Assembly: GCF_000090795.2 (NCBI RefSeq)
Contig: NW_003546291.1
Location: forward strand, 335,147 to 381,332
Source of the DNA: Amphimedon queenslandica
Taxonomy: Eukaryota; Porifera; Demospongiae; Haplosclerida; Niphatidae
Reading direction: 5' to 3'
DNA: 46,186 nt
The translations under genes were made by a program, and so were the position numbers. The notes under the pieces are model-generated. The model was not told where the DNA came from. It worked only from the letters and a program-made list of their open reading frames with translations, and did not search any database. This document shows, in pieces, positions 1 to 11,500 of the stretch; the stretch's first letter is position 1; the number at the start of each line of letters is the position of its first letter.

Positions 1-369
1 TGTATTTGATCCACTACCATTAGGTCTAAAGACCCGGACAACAGGATATAGGTAACGAACTTGGCTTCTTCTTTTTATATTAATACCCAATACAAGACTG
101 GTTATGTTAGTAGATGAGCAATTGAACTGATACTCTTGAAGGACTCTTTGTGTATTGTCACTGGCATAGGTTTCAGGTGGATCTATTCCTATTTTTTCTG
201 CTGTGTAGTTTAGTAATGAAAGCTCCATAAACCTCTTTGTGCATTCATCTGAACTATAGCTAACTGAATAAAAGATTGATTAATATAGTAATGGCAGAAG
301 TATTAACAACAGCTTACTTTTTAGCAGAAAGAAAAGAAGCAATGATCCATACCACATCATAAGCATCAT
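1..369 (-). CDS. Secreted or receptor protein, N-terminal exons (partial)
   Basis: Two minus-strand exons. Exon 1 is 318-369 and starts with an ATG ending at 369; it encodes 17 residues (MMLMMWYGSLLLFFLLK) that look like a signal peptide. The donor (gtaagc) follows, and the 54-bp intron 264-317 ends in cag. Exon 2 runs from 263 down to the window edge and stays open. Phase 1 plus two leading bases restores the frame and gives ISYSSDECTKRFMELS and onward. The visible ectodomain has two cysteines (DEC, FNCS) and potential N-glycosylation sites (NYT, NCS, NIT). No domain is recognised. The protein is probably extracellular or the N-terminus of a receptor; the rest lies left of the window. Confidence comes from the consistent signal peptide, splice sites and frame. 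Confidence 0.6.
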
Positions 370-834
370 TTTAGACCTTTTGAAACTATGGACACTCTTC
401 CATGAGGCAAAGCTTTTATAATAGTAAATTTAGTAGTTAGAGAATTTTATGGAATGCTTGTGATGATTTGTCATTTTATAGTTGGGTGAGCATAAGTAAA
501 GTCCATAGATGTTATGAAATTCAAAATAATCATTCCATATCACTTGTGGTTTTCGACTGTTTACAGTAGAGATATATTATTGGAGTGAGCCTGAGTGAGC
601 CCCCACATAAAGGACACGAGTTTTGCTCACAGCACTGATGCAAGGAGTACAAAAAATTTTACATTTACTAACTACACTGTAAACTTTAATAATTGCTAAT
701 TCAACTTTTCTTGCAAAACAATAATATTTTGACTTTGTAAAATAATATTTTGACAGCCTCATAAATGAGCTCATAAACTTCTCCGTGGCAGCAATTTTAA
801 GTCACGTGGTCAATCCTCCCATGTATATAATTAA
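370..834. other. Intergenic; 5' flank of the minus-strand gene
   Basis: AT-rich. No supported coding exon was found on either strand. A 65-codon minus frame at 577-774 has no recognisable domain. The upstream region of the gene at 1-369 must lie here, but no promoter motif stands out. Confidence 0.5.
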
Positions 835-1096
835 TTATTATTGGCATTGATAGTGTGAAGTAGTATATTCCTGTATAACAAAAAAGTATACTAATGTAGA
901 CAATGCACCGTGATGTACTGTATAGTTTATTATTTTGAGGATAACAAATTTTGCAGATTTTGAAGATTTGCTAAATTAAATTCCTCAAAATAATAAACCC
1001 ACTATACAGTACATCAAGGCACATTGTCTACATCAGTATACCTTTTTGTTATACAGGAATATATTACTTCACACTATCAATGCCAATAATAATAAT
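835..1096. mobile_element. Large inverted-repeat element (MITE-like palindrome)
   Basis: Two arms of about 105-110 bp (835-940 and 984-1096) are near-perfect reverse complements around a spacer of about 43 bp. The left arm runs ttattattggcattgatag ... attattttgagga and the right arm mirrors it to ctatcaatgccaataataat. Inside are the motifs actgtatag and aaattaaattcctc, shared with a third partial copy at 1187-1300 and resembling other TACNRTA-type elements in this window. It has no coding capacity. Confidence 0.8.
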
Positions 1097-1186
1097 AACA
1101 ATATCAATATCATAGGGTCATTTGCGAAATTAATAACAATATCAATGCCAATAACAATAATAATGTACATGTACATGTACATGTAC

Positions 1187-1425
1187 TGAAAGAGTATACT
1201 GATGTAGACAATGTGCTGTGATGTACTGTATAGTGTGTTTATTATTTTGAGGATAACAAATTTTGCGGATTTTTGAAGATTTGCTAAATTAAATTCCTCG
1301 AAAATCAATTTAATACTGTAGAAGATGACAGGAAAGTGGCAATTCGCAAAAATTTAATTCCGCGAATATCCGGATACAGGCCATTTGCGAAAATTATTAT
1401 TCTTGAAATAAACCCACTATACGGT
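1187..1425. mobile_element. Third, diverged copy of the same element
   Basis: 1187-1300 repeats the left arm and spacer of the palindrome at 835-1096 (gtatactgatgtagacaatg, gatgtactgtatag, ttattttgaggataacaaat, gatttgctaaattaaattcc). The continuation to about 1425 ends in aataaacccactatacggta, the inverse of the arm's internal actgtatagt-gttt-att motif. So a second, degenerate inverted repeat of the same family adjoins the first. The two are joined by a short tgtacatgtacatg tract at 1163-1186. Confidence 0.6.
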
Positions 1426-1709
1426 AGCTGGTTACTATGCATTTAAGTGAGTTGGATACTCTCCCTAATATAGCAAGTTGAACGATCAATCTTAGTCCAA
1501 GTATCATAGAACAAAAATTCACACAAAATCACTCAGTGAATCATTAATTAATCATACATTATATTGATTTCATTAACACACATGTAATACATATCACAAA
1601 TTAATGATAACAATGCACACTAACATTATTGTACACGTAAATGTATCACCATTGTCACAATGGCATTAGGCAAAACAAAATTAAGCAAAAAAGATACACA
1701 CGTTCATAA
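1426..1709. other. Intergenic, no feature seen
   Basis: AT-rich sequence between the repeat cluster and the end of the glycine-zipper gene. It should hold the 3' untranslated region of that minus-strand gene. No polyadenylation signal was assigned. Confidence 0.4.
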
Positions 1710-2488
1710 TTATTGTTCAAAGAGCATGAAGACAATTTCTCCAGCTCCCCAGAGCCCAAATCCAACCATTGCACCAACACCTGCTCCTACTGGTCCGCCT
1801 AGTGCAGCACCATATATAGCACCAGATGCAACATTTCCAGATGCTCCTACAACTTTCCCTGTCTTCTTATATCCATAGCGCTCCAATCCTGCTTGGGCAA
1901 CATCTGCTGCTAGTCTAATCCCAGTGCATGCAGCTCCTTTTCCGAGTGATTTCAGTCCTTGCTTGACTCCTTGTGTTGCAATTTTTTTGTTCCTACTTTG
2001 AGAACCATTTGTGAAGTTTCCTTTAAGACAATACTTGAAGTACCACAAATTACAGCTTGCTTAGTGCTTTCTCTAGCTACATAACATTGTATAACCTTTG
2101 TTTTACCTTTAGCTGCTCCCAAAGCAGTAGTCTTAACGACACTTTTACCTATCACTTTTGCTTCCTCTCTTGCAATCCCTTTTGTAACACATTTTGCTAC
2201 CTTCCTGTCATTACTTGTCTTTCTGGCACCACCATTATTGGTATCACCTTTATAGTCATTTTTGTCATCAGCATTTTTATTGTCGACACCTTTTTTATCT
2301 GCTCTGTCATCAGACATCAATTTTTTAAGAAATTCCACAATTGGCTTTTTCACTTTTTCCATGAGCTCCTTTACTTTTTTGATCCCATATTTCTTTATTT
2401 CTTCTATTAATTCACTGTGATTTTCTTTGAAATACTTCTTTATTTCTTTGTAGACTCCTGGACTTAAATGAGATATCTGTTTATCCAT
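1710..2488 (-). pseudogene. Glycine-zipper protein, interrupted by a one-base frameshift
   Basis: The first ATG of the open frame ends at 2488; an in-frame TTG at 2512 also exists, and a splice acceptor there cannot be excluded. The N-terminal ~75 residues are lysine/glutamate-rich and probably helical (KEIKKYFKENHSELIEEIKK). A charged low-complexity part follows (DDRADKKGVDNKN). The C-terminal part lies in another frame and holds a glycine/alanine-rich segment (GAALGGPVGAGVGAMVGFG) like a glycine zipper that inserts into or spans a membrane. The two frames meet at an A7 run (T7 on the plus strand, 1982-1988); one more A would join them without loss. It is therefore either a recent pseudogene or a sequencing slip. 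The zipper resembles the C-terminus of the dead GTPase at 24033-25047. Function unknown. Confidence 0.55.
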
Positions 2489-2985
2489 GTAGTCCAGAGC
2501 AACATTAATCAATACTATTTTTAAAAAACATGATCATACAGCTAGACTATTTGCTAGACTACATGTACAGTGTAGGTTACCTTCTATTACATCTGACATC
2601 ACTGGATAGATATAGAGATTAAATAGATTAACTGTCCGTTCACTTGATTGACACAGTTTTTAAGTTTTACCCAGCTATCTACATATACATGTATATAAAC
2701 CTATATTGTTATATATATTGCATTTATATATACCTATATTGACAGCTTACAACATGGGAAATTCCCTGGGAAATTTCCTGGGAAAAGATGACATACCTAT
2801 ATTGACAGCTTACAACATGGGAACATTTTGCTACATAAATTTACAAAAAAAACAATAGAGCAGCCTGAGTAGGATTGACCATCTGTGGATTAACAGTTTG
2901 GATTGACATCATGTTTATTCATTGAAAGAGCATTTTGCATGTTACATTTTTTTCCCTTTCCCTCCCTCCCTCTCTCCTTCTACAG
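2489..2985. other. Intergenic with a 30-bp direct repeat
   Basis: No coding exon for the DUF4139 gene is visible here. A unit of about 30 bp (acctatattgacagcttaca followed by acatgggaa) occurs twice, near 2731 and 2795. The gap holds gggaaattccctgggaaatt, a short imperfect tandem. A polypyrimidine tract (ccctccctccctctctcctt) at 2958-2980 ends in the acceptor tacag of the first DUF4139 exon. Confidence 0.5.
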
Positions 2986-5900
2986 GTCAGTGAAGGTTAT
3001 TCTTCATTCTATTGAGAAGGTTGATGTTACACTGGTTGTCTCTTACGTTGTGAAGAATGCTTCATGGTCACCAATTTATGATATCAGAGTGTTCACTAAA
3101 GATAAGACTCTTAAGGTAGACATGCACTATAATCTACATGTACATTAGGTGTACTTAGAAACCTATAGCACATTTTATTTTAGTAGAATTTCATTGTCTC
3201 TATTGTACAACTTGTACATGTACATCTCCCAAATATATAAATTATTTAATTCATTATGCAGTGTTGTAGTACCCTAGAGTACGTGCAAAGCGTTAAATTA
3301 CATTCAAATAATGTTCAGACATTGTGCCTGAACATTGCTTAATTTGATCTGCCATTTTATGAAACAGTTGGACATAGTTTCGTACAGGATTTTGGTATTG
3401 TGCTCATGCAGCTTCTTGTCAGTGGATGGTTGAGTTACTCAAAATTGAGCCTAAACTCTAAGATGTCGTACTATAGCACAGGATATTTCGACAAAAATCA
3501 CAAAAAGAGAATTTCTATTTTTATAATTTTTTGATGCACATATATGCTCTTATGTTGTGTAGAAAATTATAGCTAATTTTGATTGAGTTTGGATTTTTCA
3601 TAAATTTTTTAAGTTTCTCAACAAGGTTGTGACCAAATTTTATCAAAAAAAGAATTCTCCATTTTTATAATTTATTCTGATTAATCTGATACATGTACAT
3701 GTTCTTATTGTGTGTCTCAAGTTTGAGCTGACTCTGATCAAATTTGGATTTTTTATTAATTTTTGAAGCTGCTTAAAAGCTATGTACATGTGCATCTACT
3801 ATTGTAGTGCTTGTCAGATCATGAAGTTCATGCTTTGTGTTTAGCTCACTTAACATGCTTTGTTGGAAACCCTGCAATTGGGCATGAATAATTGGTTATG
3901 TTAAAATGCTTAACTAAATGTATATCATTATTTTAAAATTATATTGTTCAGAAAAATGGTAGAACAACGCTGAATTTGGTCAGCAAATGGTTGGAAAATG
4001 TCTGATGTCTGACTGTTATTTCTGCATGTAGACTAAAAGGACCCTTACTTTTAAAAGTGTCTTGATATTTTTGAGTAATATACTACAAGTGTGTAATATG
4101 TACTGTAGACCTTTTAAATTTTAATTTCTCTCTCATTCCTCTAGACTCATTACTATGGTTTAATAAAGCAGTCCACAGGAGAGGACTGGGATAATGCCAG
4201 TATATCCCTCTCAACTGCCCAGCCTGATGTTGGAGGATCACCTCCTTCACTGGGAGTCCATCACATTGGATTTGAGAGAGCACGTTATGTCACAAGGAGC
4301 TATAAAAAGAAAGCAGGTTTCAACTTCATTAGCAGTTATGGAGGAGACTCAGCGTCTGATGATGATGAATGGTTTGAGGATGATAGTGACAAAATGATGA
4401 ATGCTGGGTTTACTGGACTGGAACTTTGTGCTGTGCCTGATATACCTCTTGATGGAGGCTCACCAGTAGCAAAGAGAAAAGCAGCTAAAGCACCTTCTCT
4501 TGAGGTTGATGTCTCTAAAGTAAATAACGACACACGCACGCTCATGATTATAAATGTGTAATATAAAGTTGCTCAATATTTATTTATTATTTTAATTATC
4601 TTTTTTTAAACAATTGAGTATTAGTCTTTTCTTGTTACTGGTAGGTTGAAACAGGTCAGTTGTACAATGCTTTGTTTTCAATTCCACGTACATCAACCAT
4701 ACCTTCTGATAATACTGAACACAAGGTAATGTACATGTACATCTACTGCTTACAAAACATTTTGAACAATTATGTGTGTCAATTGTTATGAACCATTGTG
4801 ATGCATGACACACTGAAACCATGACTAGACATTTGAAATTCACTGAGTTAAAAATTGCCAGTTACCATATAGCGGGTATATTTCATCTGGAAAAATGTTC
4901 GTTCTGAGCAAGATTAGAAATTTTTGTTTGTTTTATTTTCATTCTGAGCAGCCATTTTGTACACGTGGCATTGAGGAAACATCTTTTTTATTTGGAAAAT
5001 ATTTGTTCCACAAGGAATGAGAATAAAATGAATGAAATTAAACTCTGACGGAATATACCCACTATACAGCACTATAAACTTGTCTACGTTTCACACTCTA
5101 AAGTTACATGTATATGTACTTGCTATTTTTACTGCATATTAATAATGTTTTATTCTCTCTCCTAAGGTTACTGTTGGTATTCTTGATATGGCTCCTGATT
5201 TCAGTTATGTTGCTGTCCCAAGGCTCTCTCCTTCTTCATTCCTTCAAGCAGCAGTGAAGAACACTTCACCCTATGCTATACTGGCAGGACCGGCCAATGT
5301 ATTCCTGGATAACAACTTCCTTACTAAAGTAAATAAATTAAATTCAGAATATCTCTAAGCCCTTTTTTTATGTACACGTACATGTACATGTACGTGTATC
5401 CTTAAATCCCCTACTATAGATGTATAAACAGTAATATACATGTACATGTATGCATGTATAATTTTTATTCTTAAATTCATTTGATAATGGACTCTCTTTT
5501 GTATGTTATTATGTTATTTTAATTTTTGTTTCATTGCAGTCAAACTTGCCAAGCACTTCACCAAATGAAGAGTTCACTATTAGTCTTGGGGTTGACGAAA
5601 GCGTTCGAATAACATGTCAACCAATGAACATTGTCCGAGGAACAACAGGTATACATGTACTATATAAACTATGGTTTCTCGGTGAGTATCAGTAATGTAA
5701 GACCTGAGCCCTGAGATGTCCTCCCGTGGCGAAGCCGGGGGCAGGCATCGAGGGGCGAAGGTCAACCATTACTGATACTCACCAAGAAACCATGGTTTAT
5801 ATAATATGTGCTATATTTACTGTAAGATTTATGGGATCTACCAGGGATGGATGTACTCAAAGATATATTGATCAAAGATATATAAAGCCAATTTTTTTGT

Positions 5901-6754
5901 CAAAATGACTAGGAGCTTGACAAATACATGTGTATAAATTAAGTTGTGTAAATATTTTAGCTGATTTTGATCAGAATTAGATTTTATCAATTTTAAAGCC
6001 AAGCATGCATGCTTTTAGCTCACTTACATGTAACATGCTTTGTGGGAAACCCTGGAATAGTATTATTGACACAGCAAACTGTTTACATTGTACATGTACA
6101 TGCATATGCTAATGTATTATTTATTACATTAGGTCGTATAACAAAGAATAATCATTTGTCATACACGTTTGTGTATACCGTGAAGAACACTCAAGCTAAC
6201 GTTGTCAAAGTGAAGGTCATGGAGCAAGTGCCTTTGAGCTCTGATGAAAAATTAAAAGTTTGTCAATATTACTTTTACTACATGTACATGTACATGTAGT
6301 AAAAGTACATGTACATGTACATGAAAGGGTATTATTATCTTCCTTCCCTTCCCCTCTCTCTCTCTCTCTCTTCCTCTCTCTCCCTCCCTCCCTTCCTCCC
6401 CCTTTCTCTCTCTCTCTTCCTCTTTCACTCTCCCTCCCTCCCTCCCTCCCTCTCTCTCTCTCTCTCTTCCTCTCTTTCTCTCTTACCTCCCCTCCCCCCT
6501 CTCTCTTTCCTTCCTTTTCTCTTTCTCATTTCTCTCACTCTTGGTCCCACTAACTCTAGGTATTGGTTCAGCAACCTGATTTAAAGAAGCAGAAAGTTAA
6601 AGTCCCATTCTCTCATGGCTACTCTCTCTTGAATGAAGACAACAACATAGAGTGGCACTGTACACTGCCTCCTGACACATCTACTGACCTTCAGTTAGTG
6701 TACACTTTAGATTTCCCTCCTAATGATTTAGTTACCGGATTACCAAACTCCTAA
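2986..6754 (+). CDS. F37C4.5-like protein, DUF4139 C-terminal part (5' end missing)
   Basis: Seven exons: 2986-3115, 4145-4519, 4645-4725, 5167-5328, 5540-5648, 6133-6257, 6560-6754 (TAA). All junctions are GT/AG with matching phases, giving 392 codons. The encoded protein matches the DUF4139 part of the family: a beta-rich segment VVKNASWSPIYDIRV, then YYGLIKQSTGEDWDNASISL, TVGILDMAPDFSYVAVPRL, LSYTFVYTVKNTQ and NNIEWHCTLPPD. Family members normally begin with a DUF4140 domain and a coiled coil. Neither is seen upstream: the first exon follows a good acceptor, yet 2489-2985 is non-coding and minus-strand genes occupy the sequence to the left. The gene is thus 5'-truncated here, has a very distant first part, or is a fragment. 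The conserved reading frame argues for function. The family's biochemical role is not established. Confidence 0.8.
3460..3900. repeat. Interspersed repeat, two tandem copies in intron 1 of the DUF4139 gene
   Basis: Two diverged units share gagaatttctatttttataa, ctcttatgttgtgtagaaaa and gagctgactctgatcaaatt, then end in gcttgtcagatcatg, tttagctcacttaacatgct and ggaaaccctg. A partial unit recurs at 5930-6060 (agctgattttgatcagaatt, tttagctcactta, gggaaaccctgg), and a longer array is found at 44190-45090. It is a non-coding family whose class cannot be named. Confidence 0.65.
4863..5071. mobile_element. MITE, TACCATATAGCGGG-type ends, intron 3 of the DUF4139 gene
   Basis: The left end taccatatagcgggtatatt and the right end ggaatatacccactatacag are inverted. 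Internal sequence is AT-rich without an open frame. It lies wholly within the intron 4726-5166, leaving the splice sites intact. Confidence 0.75.
5661..5804. mobile_element. Inverted-repeat MITE in intron 5 of the DUF4139 gene
   Basis: Arms of about 37 bp: 5661-5697 (tatataaactatggtttctc then ggtgagtatcagtaatg) and 5766-5802 (cattactgatactcaccaag then aaaccatggtttatata). The centre is unusually GC-rich for this window (cctcccgtggcgaagccggg). A related arm occurs at 16135-16220, and a worn fragment (cgtggtgagtatcaatattg) at about 7099. Confidence 0.8.
6270..6546. repeat. Perfect TACATG palindrome followed by a long CT tract
   Basis: 6270-6303 is a 34-bp palindrome (cttttactacatgtacatgt and its mirror). 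After a second tgtacatg tract, 6338-6545 is about 200 bp of almost pure pyrimidine (ct, cct, tcc). It ends just before the acceptor of the last DUF4139 exon at 6560, so it serves as an extreme polypyrimidine tract. Long open frames read through it are compositional artefacts. Confidence 0.85.
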
Positions 6755-8565
6755 ATTAATATAATATGGAAAGTAACACAATTAGTTCAGTACGTGTATG
6801 CTGTAGAATTGATTTTATTTTTAGTTGAAATGTGGTTTTAAAATTTTTAACGATTTTAAATTTTTATTCTTTTTAGTGTGACAAAGGTTAATCTATCTTA
6901 TACAATGTGTATACTTTTCACAGGGGCCATATTATGCACTATACATGTAGTTTCTGAAATCATGCAGCACATACTGTTATTACCGTGGTATACCATACAG
7001 GATGACTTATTGGTCAGAGTAATTGATAAGGTTTATATTGGCACTTATCCTTGGGTTTGCTCAGATTGAAGCAAAATGGTAAATCGCAATCATTTGGTGT
7101 CGTGGTGAGTATCAATATTGTGAACCCCAAGTTCCTTGTTAGCTGCCCTTGGCTTTATCTAGAGCAAAGATTGGTAATACATTACGTGTATAATATTATA
7201 GTATACTGAACAGGTATAATTATTACAGTTTACACTAGTACAACAGTGTTGACCACATTATCATGCAACCCACAATAGCTTGAACAAATAGCAGTGTATA
7301 AAAGAGTTGCACTGATTGTCACTCTTGTGTGGACCCCACTGTAGTGATGGATGATAATCTATTTATAATTTTTGGAAGGGTTCATTATAAATGAACCCTG
7401 TAGTGTAACAGCTAAACAGTAATGATAAATGTATACAAAAATACCTGACCATGTTAAAGAAATGATGCCATCATTATGTGTACCTCATGGATGGATACTA
7501 CGTTTTGTCATTATGTAACATTGCCTGTAACTATAATTATTAAAGTATGTCAGAGCAGTTTATCAACACTTTTGAATACTTACATAATCTTGTTTATCCA
7601 ACAGTCTGTTAATTAAGAAACCTCCTACAAGCTGTAATGTAAACACACACACATACTAGTGCTTGGTAAGTGAATAGTGCTTGAATTTGTACTGATGGGA
7701 TAGGAATATCATATGTACAAAGTACTTCAAAAGTAAGCAGATGTTCAGTCTATCTGTATCAAGTATCAAATTATAAGTACACTGACTGGTTCAATGAAAA
7801 ATGCATGTACATGTATTTGTAATAGAGACGTGCTTGTATTACATTTCCTTATTCATAAAAAATGTAATTTTATTATTGTACATGTATTTGAGTTAAATTT
7901 TATTAGATATTGTCAAATGACTAAATGATAAGATGGTATGTATTCAATCCTATTAATTATGCTTTCCTCTATTGAGGAATGCCTGGCTGTAAACAGGGAA
8001 CTTGTGCTGTTTCATTGCATAACATGTAACATGTTGCCCATTATTATAGATGCACTTGTATTTTGAGGGTTCAGGCTATTGAATCCCATCAATGTAAAGT
8101 GCAAACATGTCCTAGAATCCAGTATTTGATTCAATTTATGTACATTTTGTGGTTTTCTGTGTGGATTTGGCAATTTTGTGGTTCGAAGCCCAACAATCAG
8201 CTACACAAATATATTCTTATATTCTGATACTCAAATCTGTATAATATTTGGTATATTATACAACCTGTTTTAGGAAGGTAATATAGGTTAATGAGAGTCT
8301 TGTTATTTTTATTTTGTTGTTGTCAAAATAGCTACAGACTTGAAGGATATTGGTATCAAATGTACTTTTATTCATGGAAATTTATCTTTTGGAAGTCGCA
8401 TTATGTTTATAATAATAATGTTAGTTATGCATTTGTGTATACAGTAGCACACTAATAATAATCAATGGAACTACCGGATATTAATGCAATATCAGTCAGT
8501 GAAACCTTATAGCAAATGCATTATAAGGCCTGTGTTGACTAACTTGATTTATTAGTATTGCTAAG
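6755..8565. other. Intergenic, 1.8 kb, between DUF4139 gene and gene X
   Basis: No coding exon was recognised. It contains a worn copy of the 5661 element near 7095-7140 and a small hairpin at 7377-7399 (agggttcat / atgaaccct). The promoter of gene X should lie in the last few hundred bases, but no confident core element was found. Confidence 0.5.
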
Positions 8566-11500
8566 ATGCTCCTGCTCCTATTCCTTTTCATTCTGTCTTC
8601 AACATCAGCAGAATCTATCAACAGGCAAGAAGAAGGCTATTATATGTATGTCTTGCCATCATCTTCAAGGCAGAGCTCATGTCCTCCTCAAGCAAGAGGA
8701 AGCAATAGCACTTGTGGCACACTCTCAATGCTTGTATCAAGACTACCTCCCACTGCTTCTAATATAAGTTTTATATTTTTGGATGGGGTTCACTTGTTGC
8801 ACGATTATGTTCATTTGAAGGAGATCCCCTTGGTGAGACTAAAGTCAATCAGTCCCTCAATGCAGCCTGTACTTGTGTGTACTGGTGATAGTTCAGGATT
8901 TGATGTGGTCGGTTCAAGAAGGTTAGAAATATCTGGGATTGCTGTCACTAATTGCACGAGTCCTTTTGGGCTATATGACATTGCTCACGTCTCTATTATA
9001 AATGCTGTAATGCATGATAACAAAGGTATAGCTGTGTTTATTGCAGATACAGTACAAATTGTGATTGAGAACACTAAATTTATTAGAAATGGTCTCATTT
9101 CTAATGAGAGCTGTGGACACATGGTTATTTCTTCACACCAATCTGCAATTTACTGTTCCATAAGGAATACAATTTTCACCAGAGGGATTGGCTATTACAG
9201 TGGACTTACACTTGTCGCTGAAGACTCTTACAATGTCTCTATCCTCATTCACAACACTACCTCTACTAACAACACATCAGTTGGCAGCAGAGGTTCTGCT
9301 AACATCAATATCTATGTAATAAATAGCATCATTAATGAAATACAATTCTTTCAAGTGTCTAGCACCAATGGTACATCAGTGCAGGATTTTGATAGTCAAG
9401 GAGGTGGTCTATATCTATCTCTGAATAGGCTGACTTGTACACCTGAGAGTAAGATCACTATCAATAATTCATTTTTTGCCCACAATTATGCTAGGACTGG
9501 GAGCGGTGCATTCTTGTACTTTGGTGGTACTATTAATTGTAAATTCCTCATTGAGAATTCGTCATTCATCAATAATGGCCACTACATTATGTTTAATGAC
9601 AAATTGCAAGTATGTACAGAAGGAGGTGGCCTTGAAATTGATGATTATGCGAATACAACTAATAACAGTGTCATTATTGAAAATTCAAAGTTTATAAGTA
9701 ATGGGGCACTAATTGGAGGTGCCTTTCAACAGGCAACTGCTGTAAACACTAAACTGACTATCATTAATTCCACATTTGAGGGTAATGTTGGATTTGTTGG
9801 GTCAGCTATTGTGGGTAATTTCCAGTCAGACCCAAGCATACACAGTAATACTGAACTCATTGACGTCCTTGTTATCGGGAATACAAGATACTCAGTTGAT
9901 GTCATGAAAGTCTTTATGGGATCTAGTTTCTCTTACAATAATCACATTAGGCACTTCAATGAGATTAATGCTGCAGTTATATTATCGTCAGATCGACATC
10001 CATTCACTGTCAATGCTACTAATATTGTCATTCGTGACAATTATAATATCAGTGGCATAGCGTTACGAGGATGCAATATAAGATTTAAAGGAAAACAGAA
10101 TGCTTTTATCAATAACAGCTCTCCTGAAATTGGTGGGGGTCTTGTAATTTTAACAACTAATATTTATTTTGAAGTAAATGACGGGAACTATTTGACTTTT
10201 ATTAATAACACTGCCCAGTATGGAGGGGCCCTGTACATAGCTGATATAGGACTGGATGATTATGATATCTCATATATTGACTCTTCCTATCATTATGCTG
10301 ATGGTTACTATCAGTGCTCCTTCAATACCGACCAGAAGTATAACCAGAAACATGATAGTTCTAATCAACTGGTGAAATTTATAAACAATACTGCTAGCAT
10401 CGCTGGTAATGATGCATACGGTGGCATGTACAGGGTCTGTAATATTGTACCTAATGCTGATAAAACACTCTCACAACAGCTTAGCTGTCCCATGACTAGA
10501 TACTGGTCTCTGACTAGTAATCGCTCAATTTCATCTCTACCATTTGCAGTGTGTGCATGCAATGAGAGTATTGTGGATTGTAACATTAGGCACTTAAATA
10601 AAAGCCTTTATCCAGGACAGTCATTTAACCTTTCATTGGTAACAGTTGGTTCATGTGAAGGTATAAGTCCTGGCCCCATTGTCAGTTACATTAGTGGAGG
10701 GAATTTGAGCACTTCTGTTAGTGATCAAATGACATCAACTAGTTGCAAGAATCTAACATACTTTGTTACATCAAAGAAGGACATTGCTTACATGACAGTG
10801 AGTGCTGCTAGGAGTCAATATGAATATGCTGATCTATCCGTGTACATTGATTTTAAAAGTTGTCCTGTTGGATTTGAGCAGTCAAATGATAATGGAACTT
10901 GTGTCTGTAGCAAAACAATTCGAAACAAAGTCACTTGTGACATTAACAATGAGGAGTATCCATTTACTAGAGCTGGTGCTAACTGGATTGCATATGATGA
11001 GACACACAACTGCTTTGTAGCTCAGGAGGGCTGCCCATTTGACTATTGCAGAACCGACACTGTTTCCTTCAGTGCTACAGATCCTAGTACACAGTGTGCT
11101 CTCAATCGTACTGGTAGATTATGTGGGAAATGTCAACCTGGTCTTAGTGTTGTGCTTGGTGGTTCCAATGCCTGCCAACATTGCACTAACATGTACCTAT
11201 TATTGTTGCTGCCGGTATTTTTAATTTTGGGTATACTTTTTATCGGAGCACTCATATTCTTTGATCTCACTGTTGCATCAGGTAGGATCAATGGGCTCCT
11301 CCTTTACATTAATACCGTTAAAATGAACGAATCAGTTTTCTTCCCTTTAAATGGCAATCCAGTACTAAAACAATTCATTGCTTGGCTCAATTTAGATCTT
11401 GGAATTGACTTGTGTTTTTATAATGGACTAGATGCTTATTGGCAAACATGGCTCCAATTTGCATTTCCTTTCTATCTCTGGATTTTATCAATTGGAATGA

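Noticed and set aside
577-774. 65-codon minus-strand frame
   Set aside because: No domain, no splice support, AT-rich composition; likely chance.
1069-1308. Minus-strand frame rich in Ile, Leu and Met-Tyr repeats
   Set aside because: Translation of the inverted-repeat element and the tacatg tract.
6260-6584. Overlapping Ser/Leu/Pro frames
   Set aside because: Read through the CT tract in an intron.
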